A stretch of 64,000 nucleotides of DNA from Brevibacterium casei CIP 102111 (GCF_900169275.1 NZ_FXZC01000002.1:62001-126000), one strand, 5' to 3'. Positions 43,643 through 53,817 are shown, numbered from the stretch's first letter. The notes: a model not told the origin generated them from the letters alone. Made by a program: numbers and translations.

Positions 43643-46600
43643 GTGCCGAACGACGATTTCGTCCATCTCCACGTCCACACCGAGTACTCGATGCTCGACG
43701 GGGCGGCCCGCCTCGGCGACCTCATGGCGGCGACGAAGGCCTCGGGGATGTCGGCCATCGCGACGACCGACCACGGCTACCTCTTCGGAGCCTTCGACTT
43801 CTGGTCACAGGCGACCAAGGCCGACATCAAGCCGATCATCGGCGTCGAAGCCTACGTCACTCCCGGCACCGACCGGACTGACAAGACCCGGGTGAAGTGG
43901 CGCACCGACGAATCGCAGAAGTCCGACGACCTCTCCGGCGGCGGCCTCTACACGCACATGACCCTGCTGTCGAAGGACAACACGGGCATGCGCAACCTCT
44001 TCAAGGCCTCCTCGCATGCCTCCCTCGACTCCGTGACCGCGAAGTGGCCCCGCCTCGACCTCGACCTCCTGCAGAACTACTCCCAGGGCCTCATCGCCAC
44101 CACCGGCTGCCCCTCGGGTGAGATCCAGACCCGACTGCGCCTGGGCCAGTACGACGAGGCGAAGGCCGCGGCGGGCAAGTACCGGGAGATCTTCGGGGCC
44201 GAGAACTACTACTGCGAACTCATGGACCACGGGCTCTCGATCGAGAAGCGGGTGACCAAGGATCTGCTCCGCCTTGCCGGGGAGATGGACATCCCGCTCG
44301 TGGCCACGAACGACCTCCACTACACCCACGAATCCGATGCGAAGGCGCACGAGGCGCTGCTCGCCATCCAGTCGGGTTCGAAGCTCATCGAACCCACCTA
44401 CGACCAGGGCGGGTCCCGCTTCGCCTTCTCCGGTTCCGGCTACTACCTCAAGACGCCGGCGGAGATGCGGGCGCTCTTCCGCGAGATGCCCGAAGCCTGC
44501 GACAACACCCTGGAGATCGCGGAGAAGTGCGAGGTCTCCTTCGACACCTCGGCGAACTACATGCCGAAGTTCCCGTGCCCTCCCGGCGAGGACGAGACGT
44601 CGTGGCTGATCAAGGAGGTCGAGAAGGGCCTCGAATACCGGTACCCCGACGGCATCCCCGACGACGTGCGCAAGCAGGCGGACTACGAGCTCGACATCAT
44701 CATCTCGATGGGCTTCCCCGGCTACTTCCTCGTCGTCGCCGACTTCATCAACTGGTCGAAGGACAACGGCATCCGGGTCGGGCCAGGCCGTGGCTCGGGT
44801 GCCGGATCGATGGTCGCCTACGCGATGCGCATCACCGATCTCGACCCGCTCCAGCACGGACTCTTCTTCGAGCGCTTCCTCAACCCGGACCGTGTGTCCA
44901 TGCCCGACTTCGACGTCGACTTCGACGATCGTCGCCGCGGGGAGGTCATCGAGTACGTCACCCGGAAGTACGGCGACGAGAGGGTGGCGATGATCGTCAC
45001 CTACGGCACGATCAAGACGAAGCAGGCGCTCAAGGACTCCGCCCGGGTGCTCGGCAAGCCGTTCTCCCTCGGCGAGAGGCTGACGAAGGCCCTGCCGCCG
45101 GCGGAGATGGCCAAGGACATTCCGCTCGCCGACATCGAGAACCCCGAGTCGAAGCGGTACAAGGAGGCCGGGGAGTTCCGCGAACTCGTCGCCACCGACC
45201 CCGAGGCGAAGGAGACGTTCGAGACGGCGAAGGGCCTCGAGGGACTCAAGCGCCAGTGGGGCGTCCACGCGGCCGGCGTCATCATGTCCTCGGACCCGAT
45301 CATCGACGTCATCCCGATCATGCGCCGCTTCCAGGACGGCCAGGTCATCACCCAGTTCGACTACCCGACCTCAGAGGGCCTCGGGCTGATCAAGATGGAC
45401 TTCCTCGGTCTGCGGAACCTCACGATCATCTCCGACGCCGTCGAGAACATCAAAGCCAACCGGGACTTCGACCTCGATCTCGAACACTTGGAGCTCGACG
45501 ACCGGGGCGCCTACGAACTCCTCACCCGCGGGGACACGCTCGGCGTCTTCCAGCTCGACGGCGGCGGTCTGCGCGCGCTGCTGCGGATGATGAAGCCCGA
45601 CAACTTCGAGGACATCTCGGCGACCCTGGCCCTCTACCGTCCGGGCCCGATGGGTGCGGACTCGCACACGAACTACGCCCTGCGCAAGAACGGCCTCCAG
45701 GAGGTCACCCCGATCCATCCGGAGCTCGCCGAACCGCTCAAGGAGATCCTCGACACGACCTTCGGCCTCATCATCTACCAGGAGCAGGTGATGGCGATCG
45801 CGCAGAAGGTCGCCGGCTACTCGCTCGGTCAGGCCGACATCCTCCGGCGCGCGATGGGCAAGAAGAAGAAGGCCGAGCTCGACAAGCAGCAGGTCGGCTT
45901 CTTCGGGGGCATGAAGGAGCGCGGATACTCCGAGGCCGCCGCGCAGGCGCTGTGGGACATCCTCCTGCCCTTCTCCGACTACGCGTTCAACAAGGCCCAT
46001 TCCGCGGCCTACGGCGTCGTCTCCTACTGGACGGCCTACCTCAAGGCGCACTACACGGCCGAATACATGGCGGCCCTGCTCACCTCGGTGGGCGACAACA
46101 AGGACAAGCTCGCGATCTACCTCAACGAGTGCCGCCGCCTCGGGATCACGGTGCTCCCGCCCGATGTCAACGAGTCCGCACTCCACTTCACCCCGGTCGG
46201 CGAGGACATCCGCTTCGGCATGGGCGCGGTGCGCAACGTCGGCGGCAACGTCGTCGACGGCATCGTCGCCGCGCGTGAGGAGAAGGGCTCGTACACCTCG
46301 TTCACCGACTTCCTCGACAAGGTCCCGAGCCACGTGTGCAACAAGCGCACGATCGAATCGCTCATCAAGGCCGGAGGCTTCGATTCGCTCGGACACACCC
46401 GCCGCTCCCTCGTCGAGGTCCATGAGGAGGCCGTCGACTCGGTCATCGGCGTCAAGCGCAAGGAGGCGATCGGCGAGTTCGACCTCTTCGCCGGCCTCGA
46501 CGGCGGCGACGACGGGCCGAGCTTCTCCGTCGCGATCCCCGACCGCCCCGAGTGGGAGAAGAAGGAGAAGCTCGCGTTCGAACGCGACATGATCGGCCTC

Positions 46601-47200
46601 TACGTCTCCGACCATCCCCTCAACGGCCTCGAAGGGGTGCTCGCCGCGGAGTCCGATGCCTCCATCGCCGAGGTGGTCGATCCCGAATCGCACCGCCCCG
46701 ACGGTTCGCAGATCAAGGTCTGCGGGATGATCACCCAGGTCACGAGGAAGGTGTCGAAGAACTCCGGCAAGCCGTACGCTATCGTCACGCTCGAGGACCT
46801 CGACGCCGAGGTCGAGGTGATGTTCTTCGGAGACACGTACGAACCGGTCGCGAGCCTGCTCGCCACCGACCTCGTCATCTCCCTGACCGGGCGGATCCGT
46901 CAGTCCGACGACCGGCCGACCTCGCTCATGGCGATGTCGATGACGATCCCCGACATCACGGATCCCGGCGACCGGCCGCTCAACCTCATCGTGCCGATGG
47001 AGAAGGCGACCGAGGAGATGGCCGAGAAGCTGCGGCGCATCCTCGAAGCGAACAAGGGCCACACGGACGTCCACCTCGTCCTCACCCAGCCCGGCCGTCA
47101 GACCGTCATGCGTCTCGACCGGTCGATCCGCGTCGACCCGAACCCGAGCCTCTACGGCGACCTCAAGGCACTCCTCGGCTCCCGCTGCCTCAGCGCCTGA
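43643..47200 (+). CDS. dnaE: DNA polymerase III alpha subunit (DnaE1)
   Basis: 1185 residues, the chromosomal replicative polymerase. The N-terminal PHP domain (HLHVHTEYSMLDG, TTDHGYLFGAF) is followed by the polymerase core with GPGRGSGAGSMVAYAM and the catalytic aspartates in MPDFDVDFDDRRRGEVI, then the finger, helix-hairpin-helix and OB-fold (KVCGMITQVTRKVSKNSGKPY) parts. Length is typical. The GTG at 43643 has GGAAGG upstream. The gap before it (43522-43642) may hold its promoter. Confidence 0.95.
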   Translation: MPNDDFVHLHVHTEYSMLDGAARLGDLMAATKASGMSAIATTDHGYLFGAFDFWSQATKADIKPIIGVEAYVTPGTDRTDKTRVKWRTDESQKSDDLSGGGLYTHMTLLSKDNTGMRNLFKASSHASLDSVTAKWPRLDLDLLQNYSQGLIATTGCPSGEIQTRLRLGQYDEAKAAAGKYREIFGAENYYCELMDHGLSIEKRVTKDLLRLAGEMDIPLVATNDLHYTHESDAKAHEALLAIQSGSKLIEPTYDQGGSRFAFSGSGYYLKTPAEMRALFREMPEACDNTLEIAEKCEVSFDTSANYMPKFPCPPGEDETSWLIKEVEKGLEYRYPDGIPDDVRKQADYELDIIISMGFPGYFLVVADFINWSKDNGIRVGPGRGSGAGSMVAYAMRITDLDPLQHGLFFERFLNPDRVSMPDFDVDFDDRRRGEVIEYVTRKYGDERVAMIVTYGTIKTKQALKDSARVLGKPFSLGERLTKALPPAEMAKDIPLADIENPESKRYKEAGEFRELVATDPEAKETFETAKGLEGLKRQWGVHAAGVIMSSDPIIDVIPIMRRFQDGQVITQFDYPTSEGLGLIKMDFLGLRNLTIISDAVENIKANRDFDLDLEHLELDDRGAYELLTRGDTLGVFQLDGGGLRALLRMMKPDNFEDISATLALYRPGPMGADSHTNYALRKNGLQEVTPIHPELAEPLKEILDTTFGLIIYQEQVMAIAQKVAGYSLGQADILRRAMGKKKKAELDKQQVGFFGGMKERGYSEAAAQALWDILLPFSDYAFNKAHSAAYGVVSYWTAYLKAHYTAEYMAALLTSVGDNKDKLAIYLNECRRLGITVLPPDVNESALHFTPVGEDIRFGMGAVRNVGGNVVDGIVAAREEKGSYTSFTDFLDKVPSHVCNKRTIESLIKAGGFDSLGHTRRSLVEVHEEAVDSVIGVKRKEAIGEFDLFAGLDGGDDGPSFSVAIPDRPEWEKKEKLAFERDMIGLYVSDHPLNGLEGVLAAESDASIAEVVDPESHRPDGSQIKVCGMITQVTRKVSKNSGKPYAIVTLEDLDAEVEVMFFGDTYEPVASLLATDLVISLTGRIRQSDDRPTSLMAMSMTIPDITDPGDRPLNLIVPMEKATEEMAEKLRRILEANKGHTDVHLVLTQPGRQTVMRLDRSIRVDPNPSLYGDLKALLGSRCLSA

Positions 47201-47230
47201 GGTGGCGTCGGGAGCCTGGGACCGCGGGAC

Positions 47231-47243
47231 TAGAATGGTCTGG
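47231..47243 (+). promoter_or_regulatory. Leaderless -10 element TAGAAT before hisD
   Basis: TAGAAT at 47231-47236 lies six bases before the GTG of hisD at 47243, and no ribosome site is present between them. Confidence 0.5.
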
Positions 47244-48544
47244 TGAACATTCTCGACTTCCGCGGTGAGACCCTGAGCCGACGATTCCTCCGGCAGCGAC
47301 TGCCTCGGGCGGCGGAGACCCATGCCGACGTCGAACGGCGGGTCGCCGAGCTCCTCGACTCCGTCGCAGTCGGCGGCTCGAGTGTCGTCGCCGACCTCAC
47401 CGAACGCTTCGACGGAGTCCGTCCGGAGACGCTGCGGGTGCCCGCCGAGGCGCTCGCGCAGGCGGCGGCGGACCTCGACCCCGAGGTCAGGGCCGCGCTT
47501 GAGGAGACGATCGAGCGCACCCGCCGCGTCGCTGCCGACCAGGTGCCCACCGACGTCCGGACCGAACTCGGTCCCGGAGCCGAGGTGACCACCCGCAGCC
47601 TGCCCATCGAACGCGTCGGCCTCTATGTCCCCGGCGGACTCGCTGTCTACCCGTCGACGGTCGTCATGAACGTCGTCCCCGCGCAGGCCGCAGGTGCCCA
47701 GTCGCTGGCGATCGCCAGCCCTCCCCAGGCCGACGGCCTCCCGCACCCGGTGGTCCTCGCCACCGCCCACATGCTCGGCGTCGACGAGGTGTGGGCGATG
47801 GGCGGAGCGCAGGCGATCGGGGCGCTGGCCTACGGCTTCGACGACGCCGAGGTGCTCGAACCGGTCGACCTCATCACCGGCCCCGGCAACGCCTACGTCG
47901 CCGCGGCGAAGTCACTCGTGCGCTCGCACGTGGGCATCGACGCCGTGGCCGGGCCGACCGAGATCATCGTCCTCGCCGATGCCACGGCCGATCCGGCCTT
48001 CGTCGCAGCCGACCTCATCAGCCAGGCCGAGCACGACGAACTCGCCGCTTCCGTGCTCGTCACCGACTCGCAGCCCCTGCTCGAGGCGGTGGAGGCCGAG
48101 CTCGAGCGGCAGGTCCCGGAGGCCGCCCATGCCGAGCGGATCCGCACGGCCCTGGCCGGCAGCCAGTCCGCCCTCGTCCTCGTCGACGACCTCGACGACG
48201 CGATCACCGTCGTCAACGCCTACGCCGGTGAGCACGTCGAGATCCACACCGCCGACGACCGGGCCGTGGCCGCACGGATCGTCAACGGGGGAGCGGTCTT
48301 CGTCGGCCCGTACGCTCCGGTCTCGCTCGGCGACTACTGTGCAGGATCGAACCACGTGCTCCCGACCATGGGCACCGCCGCCCACGGTTCGGGTCTCGGC
48401 GTCCATTCGTTCCTCAAGGTCAGCCAGGTCATCGACTATTCGCGTCCGGCGCTCGGCGAGGTCAGGGACCATGTCGTGGCGCTCGCGCGGACCGAGAACC
48501 TTCCGGCCCACGGACGTGCCGTGGCCATCCGCTTCGAGGAGTGA
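47243..48544 (+). CDS. hisD: Histidinol dehydrogenase
   Basis: 433 residues. A zinc- and NAD-dependent enzyme that oxidises histidinol to histidine in the last two steps of the pathway. Seen: [76 protein letters not shown] and [13 protein letters not shown]. No other his gene is next to it here; nrdR follows after one base. Leaderless start at GTG 47243. Confidence 0.95.
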   Translation: MNILDFRGETLSRRFLRQRLPRAAETHADVERRVAELLDSVAVGGSSVVADLTERFDGVRPETLRVPAEALAQAAADLDPEVRAALEETIERTRRVAADQVPTDVRTELGPGAEVTTRSLPIERVGLYVPGGLAVYPSTVVMNVVPAQAAGAQSLAIASPPQADGLPHPVVLATAHMLGVDEVWAMGGAQAIGALAYGFDDAEVLEPVDLITGPGNAYVAAAKSLVRSHVGIDAVAGPTEIIVLADATADPAFVAADLISQAEHDELAASVLVTDSQPLLEAVEAELERQVPEAAHAERIRTALAGSQSALVLVDDLDDAITVVNAYAGEHVEIHTADDRAVAARIVNGGAVFVGPYAPVSLGDYCAGSNHVLPTMGTAAHGSGLGVHSFLKVSQVIDYSRPALGEVRDHVVALARTENLPAHGRAVAIRFEE

Positions 48545-48545
48545 T

Positions 48546-49043
48546 ATGCGCTGTCCATTCTGCCGGGAGTCCGATTCCCGGGTGGTCGATTCGCGGACGA
48601 GCGAGGACGGGGCGGCGATCCGCCGTCGGAGGCAGTGCCGCCACTGCGGACGCCGCTTCACGACGATGGAGGCGACGAGCCTCTCGGTGATCAAGCGCTC
48701 CGGCGTGACCGAGGAGTTCTCCCGCCAGAAGATCATGTCCGGCGTCCGCAAGGCCTGCCAGGGCCGCCCGGTCGGCGACGACGACCTCGCGAAGCTCGCC
48801 CAGAAGGTCGAGGAGGACATCCGCTCGAAGGGGATCGCGGAGATCGACGCGGACGAGGTCGGGCTGAGCATCCTCGAACCGCTGCGCGAACTCGACCAGG
48901 TCGCCTACCTGCGCTTCGCGAGCGTCTATCAGGGCTTCGATTCGCTCGAGGACTTCGAAGCGGCGATCGATTCGCTGCGCGCCGATGCGGCCCTGCGCTC
49001 CGGCGATTCACGTCAAGCGGTGCCCGAGGACTTCGAGGACTGA
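48546..49043 (+). CDS. nrdR: Ribonucleotide reductase repressor NrdR
   Basis: 165 residues. An N-terminal zinc ribbon with MRCPFC and CRHCGRRF (Cys pairs at 3/6 and 31/34) binds DNA, and an ATP-cone (about 46-136) senses nucleotides through [16 protein letters not shown] and [15 protein letters not shown]. It represses nrd genes when dATP is high. GAGGAG inside the 3' end of hisD serves as ribosome site. No nrd gene is in the window. Confidence 0.95.
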   Translation: MRCPFCRESDSRVVDSRTSEDGAAIRRRRQCRHCGRRFTTMEATSLSVIKRSGVTEEFSRQKIMSGVRKACQGRPVGDDDLAKLAQKVEEDIRSKGIAEIDADEVGLSILEPLRELDQVAYLRFASVYQGFDSLEDFEAAIDSLRADAALRSGDSRQAVPEDFED

Positions 49044-49125
49044 AGTTTCTTCGGAAAATCTCGCCCGGGATTCCGCGATCACGTCCATAGTTGTGTACCA
49101 TTGTCAGTGCGCGCCTATGGTGCGT

Positions 49126-49168
49126 GGCCGCTTGCGGTTCGGAGGGGAAGCCGAACCGTCAAGCGGCC
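49126..49168 (+). terminator. Long hairpin downstream of nrdR
   Basis: Arms 49126-49142 and 49151-49168 pair along 17 bp with one bulged base around AGGGGAAG, followed by TTCTAC. It can end hisD-nrdR. It stands 82 bp after the stop, and TACCAT-like sequence just before it leaves room for a small RNA. Confidence 0.5.
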
Positions 49169-49227
49169 TTCTACGTTCCCGGGCAGTGAGCGGCGATTCC
49201 GGCCGTTCGTGCTGGTGAGAGCAGAAG

Positions 49228-49267
49228 AAGTCCCCACGCGACGCCCATGGTCGTCGCGTGGGGACTT
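49228..49267. terminator. Perfect 16-bp hairpin between nrdR and the helD-type gene
   Basis: Arms 49228-49243 and 49252-49267 are perfectly complementary around an 8-base loop. The converging helicase gene stops five bases away. Confidence 0.75.
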
Positions 49268-49271
49268 CGTG

Positions 49272-51482
49272 TCAGTCGAGACCGAGTTCGGCGAGCTCCG
49301 TCGGTGCGGCGGCGAGCACGCCGAGGCGGTCCGTCGTGCGGGTGAGCGCGACGTAGAGCGCGCCGACACCCTCGTCGCCGCCCACGGGCGCGATGAGCCC
49401 CGGCTCGACGATGAGCACCGAATCGAACTCGAGGCCCTTGGCCTGCTGCGGGGTGATCACCGCGATCTGATGGTCGAGCCCGGCCGCCGAGCGCCCGACG
49501 TCGAAGCCCGCGAGCGCCTCGGCGACGGAATCGAGAAGGACCTCGGGGGCGATGACGGCGATCTTCCCACCCGCGACGGCGTCGACCTCCTCCGCGGTCG
49601 CCTCGGGGAGGCCCGCGATGACGGCCGCGGTGTCGGGATAGGACACCAGCCTCGGCGGGTGCCCGCCCTGACGCACGGACTCGACGAGCTCGAGCTGCGG
49701 GAAGTGGCGGTGGAGGTAGGAGTTGGCGAGATCCATCACCGCCTGCGGGGTGCGGTAGGAGACGGTGAGGACCTCGAGGGCGAAGCGGTCGCCGACGAAC
49801 TCGGAGAGGATCGATCCCCAGGTCCGGGAGCTGTCGCTGTGCGAGGCCTGCGCGAGGTCGCCGACGAGGGTCGCCGACTTCGAGGGCACGCGGCGGAAGA
49901 GGACGCGCCACTGCATCGGCGAGAGCTCCTGGGCCTCGTCGACGACGAGGTGGCCGTACGTCCATTCCCGGTCCTCGATCGCGCGTTCGGCGAGCGTCGT
50001 CGCCGGTCCCTCCTCGGCCCACCGCGCGGCGAGGGTCTCGGCGATGACGATTGACGAGGTCTCGGTCATGTCGACGACGGCCTCGGCGTACTCCCGGGCG
50101 GATTCGTCCCGGGCCGCGGTCTGCTGCGGGGTCGAGCCGAGCAGCTCCGCGAGCTCGTCGAGGAGGGGAGCGTCCTCGATCGTCAGCGGCGCGTCGACCG
50201 GGCGGATGAGCTCTGCCTGCTCGTCCGGGGTGAGCACGCCTGCCGCGGCAGCCTCGAGTTTGTGGGGTTTGGTCAGCAGCGCGCGGAGGGCATCGCCGGG
50301 GCTGATGGGGAACCACGCGAGATTGAGCGCGCGGCGGACGTCGACGGCGGAGCGCAGCTCGTCGAGGAGCTCCGGCAGCCGCTCGCCCGCGCCGTCGAGT
50401 CCCATCTGCACGGCGAGGTCCTCGGCGAGGGTCTTGAGCAGGCCCGAGACGAAGCCGGTGCGCGCTGCGTTGTGGGGGTCCCCGCTGCGGCGGGCGCGCT
50501 CCCTGGCCGAGCGCACGTCCTTGCGGCGCAGGAGCACCGTGTGGGCTCCCACCCGGAGCCGTTCGTCGTGCTCGGGCACCCGCTCGTAGTTGGCGATGTG
50601 GTGGGCGAGCACTCTCGCCATCGCGGAGCGTCCCTTGATCTCGGCGACGACGGGATCGTCGGAGATCTCCGTGTCGAGACCCGGGTAGAGCTGTCCGGGG
50701 GTGAGCAGCAGCGCACCGGTCTCGCCGAGGCTGGGCAGGACCTTCTCGATGTACTTGAGGAACACCGGAGAGGGGCCGACGAGGAGGACGCCGGACTTCG
50801 CGATCCGCTCGCGGTGCCGATAGAGGAGGTACGCGGCGCGGTGGAGGGCGACGGCGGTCTTGCCGGTGCCCGGTCCTCCCTGGACGACGAGGACGCCCTG
50901 GAGGGGCTGGCGGATGATCGCATCCTGCTCGGCCTGGATGGTCGCGACGATGTCGCCCATCCGGCCCGTCCGATGCGTGGTGAGTGCGGCGATGAGGGCG
51001 CCCTCACCCTGGAGCGCCGAGCGCTGGGAGTCGTCGAGGGCGTCGATGTCGAGGACGTCGTCCTCGACATCGGTGACCCGGCGGTTCTTCGTCACGAGGT
51101 GGCGGCGGCGCACGACGCCTTCCGGGTTCGCCGCGGTCGACTGGTAGAAGGGCTCGGATGCGGGAGCGCGCCAGTCGATGAGGATCTGCTTGCGGTCGGC
51201 GTCGGTGAGTCCGATGCGCCCGATGTAGCTCGGTTCGTCCGAGTCCCTGAAGTCGAGGCGACCGAAGCACAGTCCGTCCTCAGCGCTGTTGAGGCGGATG
51301 AGCTGGTCCTCGTACAGGGTGGCGAAGGCGTCGCGTTCGCTGCGGTGCTGGTGGTTTCCCCCGACCTCGGAGATCCGGACGGTCCCCAGACGGGCGGTGG
51401 TCTCATCGCGCAGCTCGTCGAGTCGTGCGTAGAGTTCGTCGAGCTTGCTCTGTTCGACGCGGATTTCTGAAGTCTCGCTCAT
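49272..51482 (-). CDS. HelD/HelR-type UvrD-family helicase (RNA polymerase recycling)
   Basis: 736 residues. An N-terminal coiled coil (about 6-35) precedes a split superfamily 1 motor: Walker A VQGGPGTGKTAVALHR, Walker B LVVDEAQELSPMQWRVL, VGDLAQ and the late motif QAKGLEFDSVLIVEP with YVALTRTTD. HelD/HelR proteins remove stalled RNA polymerase from DNA, and some protect against rifamycins. The ATG at 51482 has GGAAGG upstream; an in-frame TTG at 51494 is less likely. It lies 95 bp downstream of the spermidine synthase-like gene. Confidence 0.9.
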   Translation of the reverse strand: MSETSEIRVEQSKLDELYARLDELRDETTARLGTVRISEVGGNHQHRSERDAFATLYEDQLIRLNSAEDGLCFGRLDFRDSDEPSYIGRIGLTDADRKQILIDWRAPASEPFYQSTAANPEGVVRRRHLVTKNRRVTDVEDDVLDIDALDDSQRSALQGEGALIAALTTHRTGRMGDIVATIQAEQDAIIRQPLQGVLVVQGGPGTGKTAVALHRAAYLLYRHRERIAKSGVLLVGPSPVFLKYIEKVLPSLGETGALLLTPGQLYPGLDTEISDDPVVAEIKGRSAMARVLAHHIANYERVPEHDERLRVGAHTVLLRRKDVRSARERARRSGDPHNAARTGFVSGLLKTLAEDLAVQMGLDGAGERLPELLDELRSAVDVRRALNLAWFPISPGDALRALLTKPHKLEAAAAGVLTPDEQAELIRPVDAPLTIEDAPLLDELAELLGSTPQQTAARDESAREYAEAVVDMTETSSIVIAETLAARWAEEGPATTLAERAIEDREWTYGHLVVDEAQELSPMQWRVLFRRVPSKSATLVGDLAQASHSDSSRTWGSILSEFVGDRFALEVLTVSYRTPQAVMDLANSYLHRHFPQLELVESVRQGGHPPRLVSYPDTAAVIAGLPEATAEEVDAVAGGKIAVIAPEVLLDSVAEALAGFDVGRSAAGLDHQIAVITPQQAKGLEFDSVLIVEPGLIAPVGGDEGVGALYVALTRTTDRLGVLAAAPTELAELGLD

Positions 51483-51494
51483 CTCACCTTCCAA

Positions 51495-51514
51495 TCGGCA
51501 TTCAATTATGCCGA
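51495..51514 (-). promoter_or_regulatory. Inverted repeat over the -10 of the helD-type gene
   Basis: TCGGCAT (51495-51501) and ATGCCGA (51508-51514) form a 7-bp dyad with a six-base spacer. The minus-strand CATAAT within it may be the -10, so a repressor could bind here. It does not match the known rifamycin-associated element. Confidence 0.45.
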
Positions 51515-51577
51515 ACTTTGGGCGACGGGAGTAGTCGGGCCGTCACCTGGACGGTGTGTTCGCCGTCACTGAGGTGC

Positions 51578-52369
51578 TCACCTGCCGAATCGGGCGCGCA
51601 GCTCCTCTGCGCTCAGCCACCGCGCCATCGTCGCCGCCGTGCGCAGCGTTCGGTCGAGCGCCGAATCCGGCAACGGCTCCTGTGCCGCGGCGACGACGAC
51701 GTTGCCGCGGCGCCTGCCTTTGAGGACCCCGGACTCGGAGGCGGCGGCGACATGGGAGAACGCCGAGCCGGCGGCGTCGAGCTCGGCCCGCAGCACCCGA
51801 TGGTCGCCGGAATCGGGAACATTGGCGAGGAAGAGGCCTGCGGGGCGCAGGACGCGAGCGCATTCGGCATAGAACCCCGGGGTCTGCAGGCTCTCGGGAA
51901 CGGAGTCGTGGGAGAACGCGTCACGGACGATGACGTCGGCGGTGTCGTCGCGGAAGGTCGCGATCTCCTCGGCGGCGTCCCCGGCGCGCAGCGCCAGGGC
52001 GGGGGAGCGGGGAAGGGCGAACCAGGTCCGGACATGCTCGATGAGCACGGGGTCGATGTCGATCGCCGTCTGTCGTGAGCCGGGTCGGCGGGAATCGAGC
52101 GCGCGGGCCAGCGCGCAGCCTGCGGCACCGAGGTGGATCGCCCGCAGCGAGCCGTCGGGAAGGGCGGCCTCGATGATCCGTGACATCCAGTCGAGGTATT
52201 CGAAGTCGAGCCTGGCGGGATCGCTGAGCGTGATCGACGACGACGGCACGCCGTTGACGTGGAGGACGTAGCTGTCGGGTTCTCCGTCGACCTTCTCCAG
52301 CCGGGCCTCCCCGGTTGCGATCGGAACGACCTGTGTGCTCGGGGCTGTGAATATCCGTCTCTTCGCCAC
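51578..52369 (-). CDS. Spermidine synthase-like methyltransferase-fold protein
   Basis: 263 residues. A small N-terminal beta domain (LHVNGVPSSSITLSDPARLDFEYLDWMSRI) precedes a Rossmann fold with HLGAAGCALARAL, AIDIDPVLIEHVRTWF and VIVRDAFSHDSVP. It looks like the short actinobacterial fused-MFS/spermidine synthase relatives, which often lack true polyamine activity. The GTG at 52369 has only GAGGG directly before it, so initiation may be leaderless. It is transcribed toward the helicase gene. Confidence 0.75.
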   Translation of the reverse strand: MAKRRIFTAPSTQVVPIATGEARLEKVDGEPDSYVLHVNGVPSSSITLSDPARLDFEYLDWMSRIIEAALPDGSLRAIHLGAAGCALARALDSRRPGSRQTAIDIDPVLIEHVRTWFALPRSPALALRAGDAAEEIATFRDDTADVIVRDAFSHDSVPESLQTPGFYAECARVLRPAGLFLANVPDSGDHRVLRAELDAAGSAFSHVAAASESGVLKGRRRGNVVVAAAQEPLPDSALDRTLRTAATMARWLSAEELRARFGR

Positions 52370-52527
52370 CCCTCACTTCTATGCCAGTTCGCCGCCGAGG
52401 GCAATTCGCCGCCCGGGCGCGTGTGGACGGCGACGCCGACTCGTGTGCGCTCGGCCTGTGCACGGCCAGGCTCCGTCCACAGCCGGGACCGCGGCTCTGG
52501 CGCACGGCCGGGACGGGGGAGTCGACT

Positions 52528-53817
52528 GTGGGCATGGACACGCCAGCGAAGACGGCCGAGGATCTCATCGGGATCGTGCCGCACACCCTCGGATACACCC
52601 CGGCGAGCAGCCTCGTCGCCATCCTCGTCGTCACCGACGGCGACGGCGTGCAGTCGTGCGGGACGACGATGCGCGTCGACTTCGACCTCGAGACGGCTGC
52701 GATGACGCTCGCGGAGGGAGGTGAGTGGTTGCGCGATCTCGTGTGCCGGGCGTGTGCGCCGAGCGGGGTCTTCCTCATCCTCTACGACGACGACTACATC
52801 CCCGCCGGTGCCGTCCCCGAGCGCTTCGGGCCGACCCGTGGGCACGGGGACGGGGTCGGCGATCGTGTCGGGTTCGGGGACGGTGCCGGCGGGGACAGCG
52901 TCTGCGACGACGATGCCGACGAGGACTGGTTCGATGAGGACTATGCGGGACTGCACCGCGGACTCGTGCGCGCCGCGACCGATGAGATGGCGACGGCGCT
53001 CGGCGATGCGGGCATCGCGACCCTGAGCGCGTGGTGGGTGAGCGGCGGACGCTTCGGTCGCATCGACGACGGCGAGGATCCCGGCACCGACATCGCCCTC
53101 GCCCAGTCCTCGGCGTGCGCGACCGAGCTCGTCTCGACCGGATCTGCCCCGGCCGCCGGGCCCGCGGACCTCGTCGTCCGACCGGTGGACGCCGAGGCGG
53201 CTGCCGAGTACCGCAGCGGCGCCGCCGATCCCCGCCCGAGCGTCGAGGAGAGCTTCGGCCGCCTCGGCGAGATCTATCCGACCCTGCTCGAGATGCGGGC
53301 GGGGACCGAGGCCTTCGACCGGGAGCGACTCGAGGCGCTCATGACTCCCGACGTGGTCTGCGCCTTCGACCGTCTGCTCGCGGAGAAGTGGTCCAGGGAT
53401 GCGCTCGAGATGATCCTCAGCTTCGACCACCCCGACTTCCTCCCCAAGCGGATGTGCCGCCTCGCCCCGGCCGAGCTCGCCCGCGCGGCCCGCCGCGCCG
53501 GGGCCTCGCGGCTGGCCGCCGAGCAGATGATCGGCCTGTCCGCGCGCGCCCCGCAGCCCCGCGACATCCTGCTCGCCATCGACCTGTGCGAGGCGTACGT
53601 CCACTGGTCCGGTCCCGAGACGCTCGCGACCGCCTACGGAGTGATCGCGTGGTTCCACTGGTCGCTCGGCGGATCGACCCTGGCCGAGCAGTACGCGTTC
53701 GCCGCGCTCGACCACGACCCGCACCATTCGCTGGCCGAGCTCCTCGTCTCGGCGATCGGTCAGGGGTTCCTCCCGCAGTGGCTCATGCCCGAACCGCGGG
53801 GAGCACGAGACCTCTGA
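52528..53817 (+). CDS. DUF4192 protein
   Basis: 429 residues. The N-terminal part LIGIVPHTLGYTPASSLVAILV is the hallmark of DUF4192. The rest is a cytoplasmic, acidic protein with helical repeats in the C-terminal part (CEAYVHWSGPETLATAYGVIAWFHWSLGGSTLAEQYAFAALDHDP). The function is unknown; the gene often lies near the principal sigma factor in actinobacteria, as here. GTG 52528 has GGGGGAG six bases upstream; ATG 52534 is an alternative. Confidence 0.85.
   Translation: MGMDTPAKTAEDLIGIVPHTLGYTPASSLVAILVVTDGDGVQSCGTTMRVDFDLETAAMTLAEGGEWLRDLVCRACAPSGVFLILYDDDYIPAGAVPERFGPTRGHGDGVGDRVGFGDGAGGDSVCDDDADEDWFDEDYAGLHRGLVRAATDEMATALGDAGIATLSAWWVSGGRFGRIDDGEDPGTDIALAQSSACATELVSTGSAPAAGPADLVVRPVDAEAAAEYRSGAADPRPSVEESFGRLGEIYPTLLEMRAGTEAFDRERLEALMTPDVVCAFDRLLAEKWSRDALEMILSFDHPDFLPKRMCRLAPAELARAARRAGASRLAAEQMIGLSARAPQPRDILLAIDLCEAYVHWSGPETLATAYGVIAWFHWSLGGSTLAEQYAFAALDHDPHHSLAELLVSAIGQGFLPQWLMPEPRGARDL

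Noticed and set aside
49126..49168. A transfer RNA or a second tRNA-like element
   Set aside because: A simple two-arm hairpin without acceptor, D or T arms.
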